A stretch of DNA of 64,000 nucleotides from Exobasidium rhododendri (Eukaryota; Basidiomycota; Exobasidiomycetes; Exobasidiales; Exobasidiaceae), in assembly GCA_026210745.1 (NCBI GenBank), contig CP110630.1:2976001-3040000 (forward strand), given 5' to 3'. Of the stretch, positions 31,987-40,953 are shown one piece after another. The notes under the pieces were generated by a model, which was given only the letters and a program-made list of their open reading frames with translations, ran no database searches and was not told the origin of the DNA. Position 1 is the first letter of the stretch; each line of letters begins with the position of its first letter. Made by a program: the position numbers and the translations under genes.

Positions 31987-32658
31987 ATGGTCAACTCTCT
32001 CATGATCCTCGTCCCAGCCGCGTTGGCTTCCCAAGCAGTCATGGGCGCTGCTTTGCTTCCCCGAAACAGTGTCAGTGGCAGTGCAAGTGCTAGCGCTGAG
32101 ATTGACTACTCCTTCGGCTGCTCCCTTGCTTACCAAGTGAACCAACACGGTGTCTGCCGCAACTTTGGTGGTCTTGACTTTGGAATCTCGTCCCAAGCCT
32201 CCTTTTCGCAAGTGTTCGGTTCGGGCACTAGTTTCAAGGCTAGTCAGAGCTTCAGCTATGGAGCCAATTCGGGTTTCCAATCGGGTAACAATGCCCATAC
32301 TCACATCAACAAGCAGAAGTGCGCTCAAACTTTCCTCGACTCCTTCACGATCACGATGGGCGATGCCACCTGCTCTGGAAAGGATGCCGTTTACTCCGAC
32401 AAGGGCTGGAAGTGCAATTGCTCTTCAGGTGGTGTGCAGAACGACTACGAGCTCTACTTGCAGGCTGGTGATGACGTTACCGTCAAGACATTTGCCTCGT
32501 ACAAGGCCATGGCAAGCCAAGAATGGGACTTCCACTTCTACGCCAGCGCCGATGCCGATGTGCAAGTCATCACCCTTGACAAGCCCACCACTGACGGGTG
32601 CGGTAACGGAAAGTCGTGCACCATGAAGTACAACAAGACTGGTCAATGCCAATCTTAG
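31987..32658 (+). CDS. Secreted cysteine-containing protein, paralogue A
   Basis: Single exon, 223 residues, starting MVNSLMILVPAALASQAVMGA (signal peptide of about 20 residues). The mature protein begins with a Ser/Ala-rich stretch (SGSASASAEIDYSF). It continues with HGVCRNFGGLDFGI and ends with the C-terminal module QTFLDSFTITMGDATCSGK ... KGWKCNCSSGG ... YELYLQAGD ... CTMKYNKTGQCQ. Seven to nine cysteines suggest disulfides. About half of the residues match the next gene at 33933 by eye, including SASASAEIDYSF and DVQVITL/TVQVITL. No membrane anchor or GPI signal is seen. No known family. Confidence 0.75.
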   Translation: MVNSLMILVPAALASQAVMGAALLPRNSVSGSASASAEIDYSFGCSLAYQVNQHGVCRNFGGLDFGISSQASFSQVFGSGTSFKASQSFSYGANSGFQSGNNAHTHINKQKCAQTFLDSFTITMGDATCSGKDAVYSDKGWKCNCSSGGVQNDYELYLQAGDDVTVKTFASYKAMASQEWDFHFYASADADVQVITLDKPTTDGCGNGKSCTMKYNKTGQCQS

Positions 32659-33932
32659 GTAGTGAGCAGCACCCGCCGCGAACAAAACCCAGCACGACTG
32701 GCAGCATCTCATCGCTTTCATCGAGCGACTGAAACGGACCATTTCTAATATAAGCGTGATTCTTTGTTCTTATCCCCTCAATTTAATTTAATACCTATTT
32801 TCCCCGCCCTCTTCGTCCTTTCGGTACAATTGACTGTTTTCATTGCTTGAGGATGGGGAATGGGAGATCCGTCGAAAGAGGGGAGTAAAAGGACACTCGA
32901 GTTACTTGTTGAGCGTCCTTGCAATAATTGAGCTGGCTTTTCGCGTCTTGTCCCCGATAGACGGCGACGTCTCTGTACACCACTCACAAGCACGATCTTC
33001 GACGCTACACTGGCACAAGCGCGTCGTTGTTGTGATATCCTTCTCCCTCCGTGTGTCCATATCTACCAGTCATTCTAGCCAGTCATCCAAGAAAGGCGTA
33101 GACGCTTCCTGTCCTGTCGGCAGAAGGCCCCAGACCTGTTGATCGAATGAAGCGCAGTATCGCAATAGCATCATGTTTCTTGTACGCTTCTCAAGCCTCT
33201 GCATCTTCGGCCTACAGCATCAAGGAAGACAGTCTCGGCTTCTCAGGGTGTACTGTGGTCATGGCGTTTTAAGCCGGAATAATGCACGGTTGCGCACTGG
33301 CGATCACTGCCAGCATACTATTCGCAGGAGAGCTGGAAAGTGATAGAATGTGTGCAGCTCACACAGGCCTCCTCGAGAATATAAACAGATCCTACGCGTA
33401 TTTCCCGAGCTGTGACCCCCTCCGGTGAAAAAGAATAAGGAAGCATTGAAGGGGAAGGCCTGAAGGCGAACAGCGCTCACGAAGCACTGAGACACCGACG
33501 AGTGTGCAGAATTCAGAGTAAAAGAAGGAAACAGTGAGAAGGGGTCCGCAATTTGCAATAATGAGACGAAAAAGTTGCCGCGTCCCTGTGATGCGCTTGC
33601 TTCAGTCTTGAGTCCACTGCAACACGCTCTCCATGCTCTTCTTTTGCATCGTCGGTCTTGCACAGCATGCAGATCAGGTTGCCGAGAGAATGTTCCAAAA
33701 GCTCTCGAACAGGTTTATTTTCGAACACCCTGGCATCGTATCCCATGCTGCCGACGATCCTCACCGTGCCTCTGAGGATGTCGAAAACAGATAAAAGGAG
33801 ACGAGATTTCCAGAATAGAAGACTCACTTCCCATCACTCCAGTCCACTTCACATCTCCTCTCTTTATTTCTCCCTCTCTCCTCACAAAACTTCACACTCC
33901 TTTGCGCTTTGCTTTCATCTCTCCTTTCCAAC
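32659..33932. other. Intergenic between the tandem paralogues
   Basis: About 1.27 kb. No gene supported. Ends with the promoter and C/T-rich leader of the next gene. Confidence 0.4.
33790..33799 (+). promoter_or_regulatory. TATA-type box GATAAAAGGA of the 33933 gene
   Basis: Same sequence and same 143-base distance to the ATG as in the upstream paralogue. This indicates the duplication carried the core promoter and that the spacing has been kept. Confidence 0.6.
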
Positions 33933-34637
33933 ATGGTCAACACTCTTATCTACCTCGTTCCCTTCTTGGCTTTGGCATCGCAAGCTGTTGTCGCACATCC
34001 TCGCATGGAGAAGCGAACGACTTGTGGAAGTGTCAGCAGCGGAAGCTCCGCCTCCACTGACAACGACGTCACCAGCTCGGTTTCTGCCTCCGCCAGTGCT
34101 GAAATCGACTACTCCTTCCAATCTTCCTTTGACCTTGACATCAACTCAAGAGGAGTATGCACGACTTTTGCCGGTCTGGACCTTGGAATCGGAGCGAGAG
34201 CTTCCCTCGGAAGTATCTTCACCTCTGCAGGTGTTGCCGTCTCGTCTTCCTCCAGCTCCATCGGTAGTGCAACTTCCGGAATCAAGGTGTCCCACAACCA
34301 AGTCACTCAAGCTTTCCTCGAGACTTTCAGCATCACCTTTGGCAGTGCTACTTGCGTCGGAAAGGGAGCCTCCTACTCTTCCAAGGGCTGGAAATGCCCC
34401 TGTTCAGGTGGTAGTGCCGGCTACGAGCTCTACTTCCCGGTCTCAGAGCAAGTCACTCTGGAGACCTATGCTTCTTTCAGCGCCATGGCGAGCCAAGAAT
34501 TCAACTTCAACTTCTACGCCGAAGCTGACGCCACTGTACAAGTCATCACACTAAGCAAGCCTTCCACTTCTGGAGCTTGTACCAATGGAAGCTCTTGCAC
34601 CATGAAGTACAACAAGGACGGCAAATGCCAGGGTTAA
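33933..34637 (+). CDS. Secreted cysteine-containing protein, paralogue B
   Basis: Single exon, 234 residues, starting MVNTLIYLVPFLALASQAVVA (signal peptide). A HPRMEKR site follows directly and looks like a Kex2 processing site, so the mature chain would begin TTCGS. The body has the same plan as paralogue A: SASASAEIDYSF, RGVCTTFAGLDLGI, a Ser-rich stretch, QAFLETFSITFGSATCVGK, KGWKCPCSGG, YELYFPVSEQVTLETYASF, and the end CTMKYNKDGKCQG. Paralogue A lacks the clear KR site (it has LLPR). Function unknown; secretion and rapid-looking divergence of the Ser-rich middle fit an effector or surface protein. Confidence 0.76.
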   Translation: MVNTLIYLVPFLALASQAVVAHPRMEKRTTCGSVSSGSSASTDNDVTSSVSASASAEIDYSFQSSFDLDINSRGVCTTFAGLDLGIGARASLGSIFTSAGVAVSSSSSSIGSATSGIKVSHNQVTQAFLETFSITFGSATCVGKGASYSSKGWKCPCSGGSAGYELYFPVSEQVTLETYASFSAMASQEFNFNFYAEADATVQVITLSKPSTSGACTNGSSCTMKYNKDGKCQG

Positions 34638-34954
34638 GCTTGAGCAAAGGTGAGTTCGAAAATTGTCGCCTCTTGCTCATAATCGTTGTGTAGTACCGAT
34701 GGCGCTGATTGTTGCGCTCTTGCCTTCCTTCCCAGCAGCTTCTACATTGTTTGTATGCCAAGCGAGAGCGGCGTAAAGGACTATCTCTAAGAGTTGTTAC
34801 CGGTTATGAAATGTGATCTCATCTGTTTACCCACCGCTTCCCTATCTCGTCCTTCTTGTTCGATGCGTGTGCTCTTCCCTTGATACTTCTGGAGTGCTTT
34901 GTTACGGGGAATGCACGACAAGTACCGTTTCCTACTCTCCTAGTCCTACGTACC
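34638..34954. other. Convergent intergenic region
   Basis: About 320 bases between the secreted protein and the GPN3 gene, ending the gene-poor left part. Nothing else seen. Confidence 0.4.
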
Positions 34955-35892
34955 CTACTCTTGCTCAAAGTTGCCCACGTCCATGTCCTTTGGTTCTTTG
35001 GGCTCCTCGTCTTCGCCGTACTGCATCGAGTTGTCAATATGGCTGAGCAAAGCGCCTATTGATTCTTCCGAGGTCAGGTCGAGTGGATGAAAGTTTATGA
35101 GGGAAAAATCGTCAATCTATTCGCTCACAGAAGTCATGAAGTACGCCAGAGGTCAGCTATGGAAGACAGGATACTGCCCCTCTTTTCGACACTCACCAAT
35201 TGAACGATAGCCTTGTTCAGATTGTGAAACTTTGGGTTGCGAGAATTAGCTTCGGAGAGAATGAGAGAAGGATCCGGATCTAGAAACCTATCTAAGTCTT
35301 TGCCAGTCCTTCCTGTTCTTCCGATCAAGCCTCTTGACGTTCCCGTCTCGCCCCTCTTGAGCAGGTCAACCTTGCTCAGGACGTTAATCATAGGCACCTC
35401 TAGATTGATCATGCTGCTCATTGCACTGAGCGTGCCTGCAAAGTATTTATTGACGTCATCGATGAAGTTGCTCTCCAAGAGATAACATGCCGACACCCGA
35501 TAGTGGTATGTCGTTGATAGAATGTTGATGAATCTCGAAAGTAAAGGTGTGTGCGTGTAGAGTTCAATTTGACCGGGACAATCAATGATGAGATAGTCAT
35601 CTGAATACTCCGATAGCTGGTCAGAGAGCCAGTCTAGATTCTCCATCAAGTATTCAAAGCAGTACACCAGCCCTCCATTAGGCCCCAAATTCATTTCGCT
35701 CATGACGTCTTCCAGGCTGATCAAGTCTTTGATGTCAATCGAAGGCGAATACTCAAAACGTTCAGCAGCCGGATCCAAGTTGAACAGGTGTACATTCCTG
35801 CCAGTCGATTGCGCATGTGTGATAAGAGCAGCAGCTAGTGTCGACTTTCCCGAACCCGCTGGCCCAGTCAGCAATGTCGCATACCGTCCCAT
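34955..35892 (-). CDS. GPN3: GPN-loop GTPase 3
   Basis: Exons 35892-35197 and 35116-34955 with an 80-nt GTGAGT...TAG intron give 285 residues, the usual size. The P-loop GPAGSGKST is at residues 10-18. LDPAAERFEY, the signature GPN loop (MNLGPNGGLVYC), DCPGQIELYTH and the base-recognition LSKVDLL are all in order. The acidic C-terminus (EDEEPKEPKDMDVG) is typical of the family. With Gpn1, Gpn3 helps assemble RNA polymerase II and bring it into the nucleus. It is divergent from the CCT alpha gene, 217 bases apart. Very confident. Confidence 0.96.
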
Positions 35893-36109
35893 CGATGTGA
35901 TTGTCTACTACAGAGGACTTCCAAGAGATCTGCAGCAGTATCCATTCCATTTACACAGAAAAGATAAATCGAGGGTGAGAGGGAAGTCTAAAATGATGTG
36001 CATCACGTGATTAGTCTGTGTTCTTCGACGGTGGCCAAGTATTCCACCCTCTTCTTCTGTTTAAAGTTGGTTAAAGTTTATCACTACTGCCATCCCTCAT
36101 CACCTGAAA
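35893..36109. promoter_or_regulatory. Short bidirectional promoter, GPN3 / CCT alpha
   Basis: Only 217 bases separate the two start codons, so both housekeeping genes must be driven from this interval. No clear TATA box is seen on either side. Confidence 0.6.
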
Positions 36110-37889
36110 ATGGCTCAGCTGTTCCACAAAGATCCACGAAATGCGGGGCTCTTTATTGGGGGGGAGCGGATGTCTGGCTCGGAGATCAGAGATCAGAATG
36201 TGCTTGCAGCGCAGTCAATCGCCAACATTGTCAAATCATCTCTGGGCCCGGTTGGGCTGGACAAGTGAGTCTGGAAAGGGGCACTCTTGAAAGAAGAATC
36301 TTTTTTCTCTGCGTTGGGTCACCCTTTTGCTGACTGTCTCGTCTGTTGCTGTTATCACATTGCATAGAATGCTGGTAGATGATATTGGTGACGTGACTAT
36401 ATCCAACGATGGTGCGACGATCTTGCAATTGCTCGAGGTAGATCAGCCCGCGGGTCGAATCTTGGTCGAATTGGCTCAACAACAGGACAAAGAAGTCGGA
36501 GATGGTACAACGTCGGTCGTCATTATTGCTGCTGAGCTACTCAGAAGAGCGAATGACTTGGTGAAGGCCAAGATCCATCCCACAACGATCATCACCGGAT
36601 ATCGACTTGCATGCAGAGAAGCTTGCAAGTACATGCAAGATCAGCTGGCCACCAAAGTAGAAACGTTAGGCAAAGAGAGCCTGATCAACGTCGCCAAAAC
36701 AAGTATGGCAAGCAAGGTGATTGGAAGTGACGACGATTTCTTTGCAAAGCTGGCCGTCGATGCCATGCTAGCTGTCAAGACCTTGAATCCAAGGGGAGAG
36801 ATAAAGTACCCGGTGAAGGCTGTGAATATCCTAAAGGCGCACGGAAAGTCGGCTCGAGAGTCCATGTTCATCAACGGGTATGCTCTTAACTGCACAGTAG
36901 CTTCACAGGCTATGAAGACAAGGGTCAAGAATGCAAAGATTGCGTGCCTGGATATCAATCTGCACAAGCAAAGGATGAATATGGGCGTTCACGTCACGAT
37001 TGATGACCCGGATCAGTTGGAGAAGATTCGTGCACGAGAGAGCGAGATGGTGCTAGAAAGAGTAAGGAAGATCCTGGCAGCAGGTGCCAATGTCATTCTT
37101 ACGACCAAAGGAATCGACGATTTGTGTTTGAAAGAGTTTGTTGAAGCGGGCGCTATCGGTGTACGTCGTTGTCGAAAAGAAGATCTACGAAGAATCGCCA
37201 AAGCTACTGGCGGTCAATTGATCAGCAGTCTTGCCAACTTGGAAGGGGACGAGACTTTTGAAGCAAGCAGTCTAGGATCGGCGGAGGAAGTGTCACAAGA
37301 GAGGATATCCGATGATGAGTTGATTTTGATTCGAGGTACAAAGACGGTCAGTTCTGCTTCGATTGTTCTTCGAGGAGCGAATGACTACATGTTGGACGAG
37401 ATGGAACGAGCACTACACGACAGTCTTTGCGTCATCAAGAGGACTCTAGAGAGTGGAAGCGTCGTGCCCGGAGGAGGAGCAGTAGAGTCAGCGTTGAGTA
37501 TCTACTTGGAAAACTTTGCAACCACGTTGGGCAGTCGAGAACAATTGGCGATTGCAGAGTTTGCACAAGCACTTCTTGTCATTCCCAAGACGTTGGCCGT
37601 GAATGCAGCAAAGGACAGTACAGACTTGATTGCCAAGTTGAGAGCTTATCACAATGCCGCTCAAAATGCTGGTGTCGGTGACCCAAAGAGAAACTTACGA
37701 TTCTACGGATTAGACTTGCTCAATGGCCAAGTTCGAGACAACCTAAGAGCCGGTGTCTTGGAGCCGACGGTGAGCAAGGTAAGGAGTCTCAAGAGCGCGT
37801 TAGAAGCAGCGACAGGTCTGCTACGAATCGACGATGCTATTCGAGTCGAGCCGCCTCCGCAACAAGAAGATCCCCACGCACACATGTAA
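36110..37889 (+). CDS. TCP1: T-complex protein 1 subunit alpha (CCT/TRiC)
   Basis: Exons 36110-36264 and 36368-37889, with a 103-nt GTGAGT...TAG intron, give 558 residues. The start MAQLFHKDPRNAGLFIGGER and GSEIRDQNVLAAQSIANIVK are those of the alpha subunit. The ATPase signatures are SLGPVGLDKMLVDDIGD, ISNDGATIL and GDGTTS (96-101). The C-terminal equatorial part contains LESGSVVPGGGAVE and LAVNAAKDSTDL. The subunit is one of eight in the cytosolic chaperonin that folds actin and tubulin. Short C-terminal tail ends in a His-containing HAHM. Very confident. Confidence 0.97.
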
Positions 37890-38011
37890 TTAAAGTAGAT
37901 GAGACTGACACATGCTTCGAATGTATTGTGGACATGTCAGTGGTGTTGTTGCAGGGATTTCGAAGGACAACGAAGCTACGAGGGGTAATTATTTGTGAGA
38001 GAGTGCTTGCG

Positions 38012-39466
38012 TCAGGGAAGCTTGGCTAATAGTGATCTGGGCTGAGTACCCTCCCATCGAGACGGTCGCTCTTGCCTCTCTTCCACCTCTTCGTCTTCCG
38101 CCTCGGAGATGTTCCTCCAATCACCGTCTTCGTGCCAGATAGGATTTCCCCCGGTACTTGCAGCGCGAGGCTGTGTACTTGGCACCGACGTCTTTTCTGC
38201 AGGCAATCTTTCCAAGTCAGACTTTTCTTTATTTTGAGATTGCTTCTTCTCGTTTGACTCTTCTTCTGCCCGGAAGAGGAGTCTGTGAATCGCGCCGAAA
38301 ATGTTGCCGGAACTTGATTCGGGAGGGGAAGCTTTAGTGAAGCTCTCGGGGTACCTTCTTCTCCCCAGGTTCATCCATATCAAAGACCAAAAGAGCATAA
38401 TAAACGATGAAAGAAGCACGATCGGAAGTACTCTCCAGCCCAGTCTTTCCACTTGACTGTTGGTAGCACAAAGGAGGGCAGTTGCGCCACCGGGCGGATG
38501 TAGAGTCCCCGTCATTGTCATCACTACCAACGCAGTAGCAGTAGAGAGTGCACCAGCTAACCAGACTAACGACGTGCTCGTATCGGTCAGCTGAAGGTTG
38601 TAGTTTGAGCTTAGTCGGAACAATCTTGTGACGCAATAGCCACTCAGAGCTGACAGAAACTGTCCTCCCACAAAACAGCGTGGCTGTCCCAAAGGGCTGG
38701 ACGGCGCCGCATACAACAGCACACTGGAAGCACCAAAACTTCCAATGATGATCGGTGAAATCCAGGAATGAGGTGGTACATCCACCGATGAAGTGAACAC
38801 CGTCGGTCGAGAGAAGATGAGGGAGATTGCAGCAATGCCAACGAACGATCCTACCCATGTCCAAATGAGACTTTCTAGCATCAGAGGTATTCGATGGAGA
38901 ACGGGGAACAAGCTTGGGTAGGGTTTCACATGCTGATAGTTTGGATGAATTTCGCTTTTCGCTTTTCGATGACCGAGGAAGTGCGGGATGGGATGTGGAA
39001 GTAAACGGACTATTGCCGGCTCCTTGGTGTCGAGCCCGTGCTGACCTTGCTTTTCGCCCGCCTGCTTCCCCTTCTCGACATCTAAATTCTTGTCAGGCGG
39101 TCCGGGAAAGGTAAGCTCTTTAATAGGATATACAGTTCTGCCACGACTGACTGATCGTGCAAGATCGTTGCCATCGTCACCACGAAAAGCATCAACGCTG
39201 CCACGCAAAGTTCTGCTACCGCTTCGCCATCTTGTTCGACCTGCGCTTTGGTCTCGGCTCTCTGTGGTGTCCTCTCCTTCCGCACCGAATCTTCCTCCTC
39301 TACCCCTGTGCGGCGTCCTGCTACGATTGCGAGATCGTGAAGATGATGACTGCGATGACGACGACGTAGGCTCAATCAAAGTGCCTGCCGGAGAAATAGA
39401 GGCCACTCTCGTCTGACGAATGCGCGAAAACTGATGTGGCGAAGCATTCTTCCTTTGTGTTGACAT
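38012..39466 (-). CDS. HPP-family integral membrane protein
   Basis: Single exon, 484 residues. About 190 N-terminal residues are Ser/Arg-rich and probably disordered and cytosolic. The membrane part then follows with four to five helices (LIWTWVGSFVGIAAISLIF, SWISPIIIGSFGASSVLLY, LVWLAGALSTATALVVM, VLPIVLLSSFIMLFWSLIW). The HPP signatures are plain: GSFGASSVLLYAAPSSPLGQPR and TLHPPGGATALL. Related proteins in plant plastids and cyanobacteria transport nitrite; in fungi the role is not settled. The C-terminus is long and charged. It faces the CCT alpha gene with only 122 bases between the stops. Confidence 0.88.
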   Translation of the reverse strand: MSTQRKNASPHQFSRIRQTRVASISPAGTLIEPTSSSSQSSSSRSRNRSRTPHRGRGGRFGAEGEDTTESRDQSAGRTRWRSGSRTLRGSVDAFRGDDGNDLARSVSRGRTVYPIKELTFPGPPDKNLDVEKGKQAGEKQGQHGLDTKEPAIVRLLPHPIPHFLGHRKAKSEIHPNYQHVKPYPSLFPVLHRIPLMLESLIWTWVGSFVGIAAISLIFSRPTVFTSSVDVPPHSWISPIIIGSFGASSVLLYAAPSSPLGQPRCFVGGQFLSALSGYCVTRLFRLSSNYNLQLTDTSTSLVWLAGALSTATALVVMTMTGTLHPPGGATALLCATNSQVERLGWRVLPIVLLSSFIMLFWSLIWMNLGRRRYPESFTKASPPESSSGNIFGAIHRLLFRAEEESNEKKQSQNKEKSDLERLPAEKTSVPSTQPRAASTGGNPIWHEDGDWRNISEAEDEEVEERQERPSRWEGTQPRSLLAKLP

Positions 39467-39915
39467 GGCCCTTTCCTAATCCAATCCTAATCAGATGATG
39501 GTAGAGAGCAGTCAAAGGCGGGTACGCGCGAATGATGCTTCAAGGGGAGAAAGGGAATGTGGGTAGCGAGGGAGAAGAAGAAGTGGAGATGTCGATCGAT
39601 TTCTTCTTGCGGATTTAAAGGAGGGGAAATAAAGTCGCCCCACAAAACCCGCCCTGTCTCTCCGCCTCCGCCGGCCAAGAGGAAGAAGTGGAGGCAGGAC
39701 GCGTCTGGTCTCCCTTTCTTTTGGCGCTGTAGCACCTCTCGCGCTTCTGCCGTGTGAGATCTAAAAAAAAAAATAAGAAGAGAAGGATCTTGTGACGGAG
39801 GAGGCACTTCGAAGGAAGAGTGGACACCCCCGAAGAATATCCTGCTTAGGCAGTCCGTCAATCTGATGGACTGGCCAGTCTCTGGTATCGCGTTTGTCAT
39901 GCAGCTCTGCATTGG
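39467..39915. other. Promoter of the HPP gene and 3' region of VPS71
   Basis: About 450 bases. The minus strand is C/T-rich ahead of the HPP start, with a run of nine to ten A on the plus strand near 39763. No gene seen. Confidence 0.45.
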
Positions 39916-40953
39916 TTATCGTTCGCAGCGTGTCTCGTTGTGACTGTTCCAAAACGTAAAGTGTCAATCTGCATGTCACGAATCAAGTACCACCCACTCC
40001 TTCACTTCTCACGTCAAATTACACTTGAGACCGCAAACCCGCTCGTGACATCGGAGACAGCGAATATCACCCCAGTAGCCACAGATGGAACACAGCGGTC
40101 GTGCACTACGATGAGCGGGCTCAGGAGCACGAACCTGTAGAGCCTGTACGAAGTTGTTACTTGCAGCTTTGAAGATTGGCGATGCTGCCTGTCAGATCCC
40201 GGCACAGAAGTAGAGGAATTGAAGTCAGGAGATAGCGAGAAGGAGCAGATTGCTTCGATGTCTTCTAGCCTCGGAAGGTAGACTCACCGCATCCTCTAGC
40301 AATAGCTTTAAACTTCTGCGCTGTGTTAGCAACCTCCGAAGATCTGCGCTCTGCTTTCGCTTGGTCCCTGCAGGCACTGTTGGATTCGTTCCCTTGGCGA
40401 AGACGTCATCCAAGGTCTCTTCCTGCTCCACTTGCCTACCTGCTAGCAAGCCGGCTATCGCAGCGGCAGAGGTGGAAGCAGTAGGTACACTGAAAAGACT
40501 GCTATTCTCATTCCAAGAAGAAGCTGAAGAGGTAGCATTACCTCGCTGCAGGGGTAAGGGGGAGTATGAGAGAAGATTGCCTAAGTCACATCTCCTCCCA
40601 AACCCTCTTTCCACCACTACGCACCTCCAATTCTTCCAGTCTTTGCTCCTTTCGCTTTCGATCCCTGACGAGCTCTCTCTCCGCTCTTTCTAGGTCACGT
40701 TCGTCATGCCTTGTGTCACCATAGGAGAAGCCTTGATTTGCGACTTTGGTCTGCCGAGCGCTCGTTCGTGAAGAACTTCCGACAGCTGCAAGAGTACGAC
40801 TACTCTGCACGGAAGATAGCGAGGATCGCTCTGAGAAGAAAATGGGAAAGCTTCCCCAAAATTGTGAGCTTGTTTGCCGATAACATCATTCTGATCAAAA
40901 ATGCCGCTCGGGCATTACATGTAGTACTCACGCTTTCTCGTAGTATTTGACAT
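39916..40953 (-). CDS. VPS71: HIT-type zinc-finger protein, SWR1 complex subunit VPS71/SWC6 (ZNHIT1)
   Basis: Five exons close exactly to 229 residues: 40953-40932 (22 nt), 40830-40625, 40545-40288, 40188-40013 and 39943-39916 (28 nt). Donors are GTGAGT, GTGCGT, GTGAGT and GTGAGA. The C-terminus is a complete HIT zinc finger, PLCSICGYWGDIRC...CHERVCGLKC...HNETRC. Its ligands are Cys195, 198, 206, 209, 214, 218, His222 and Cys227; the last two come from the tiny final exon. The first half is charged and helical (RDLERAERELVRDRKRKEQ). In yeast Vps71/Swc6 binds Arp6 in SWR1, which loads the histone variant H2A.Z. Both small terminal exons are easily missed by gene finders. Confidence 0.88.

Noticed and set aside
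37400-38100. Possible operon-like or fused transcript between CCT alpha and HPP
   Set aside because: The genes are convergent on opposite strands, so the short gap only implies overlapping 3' untranslated regions.
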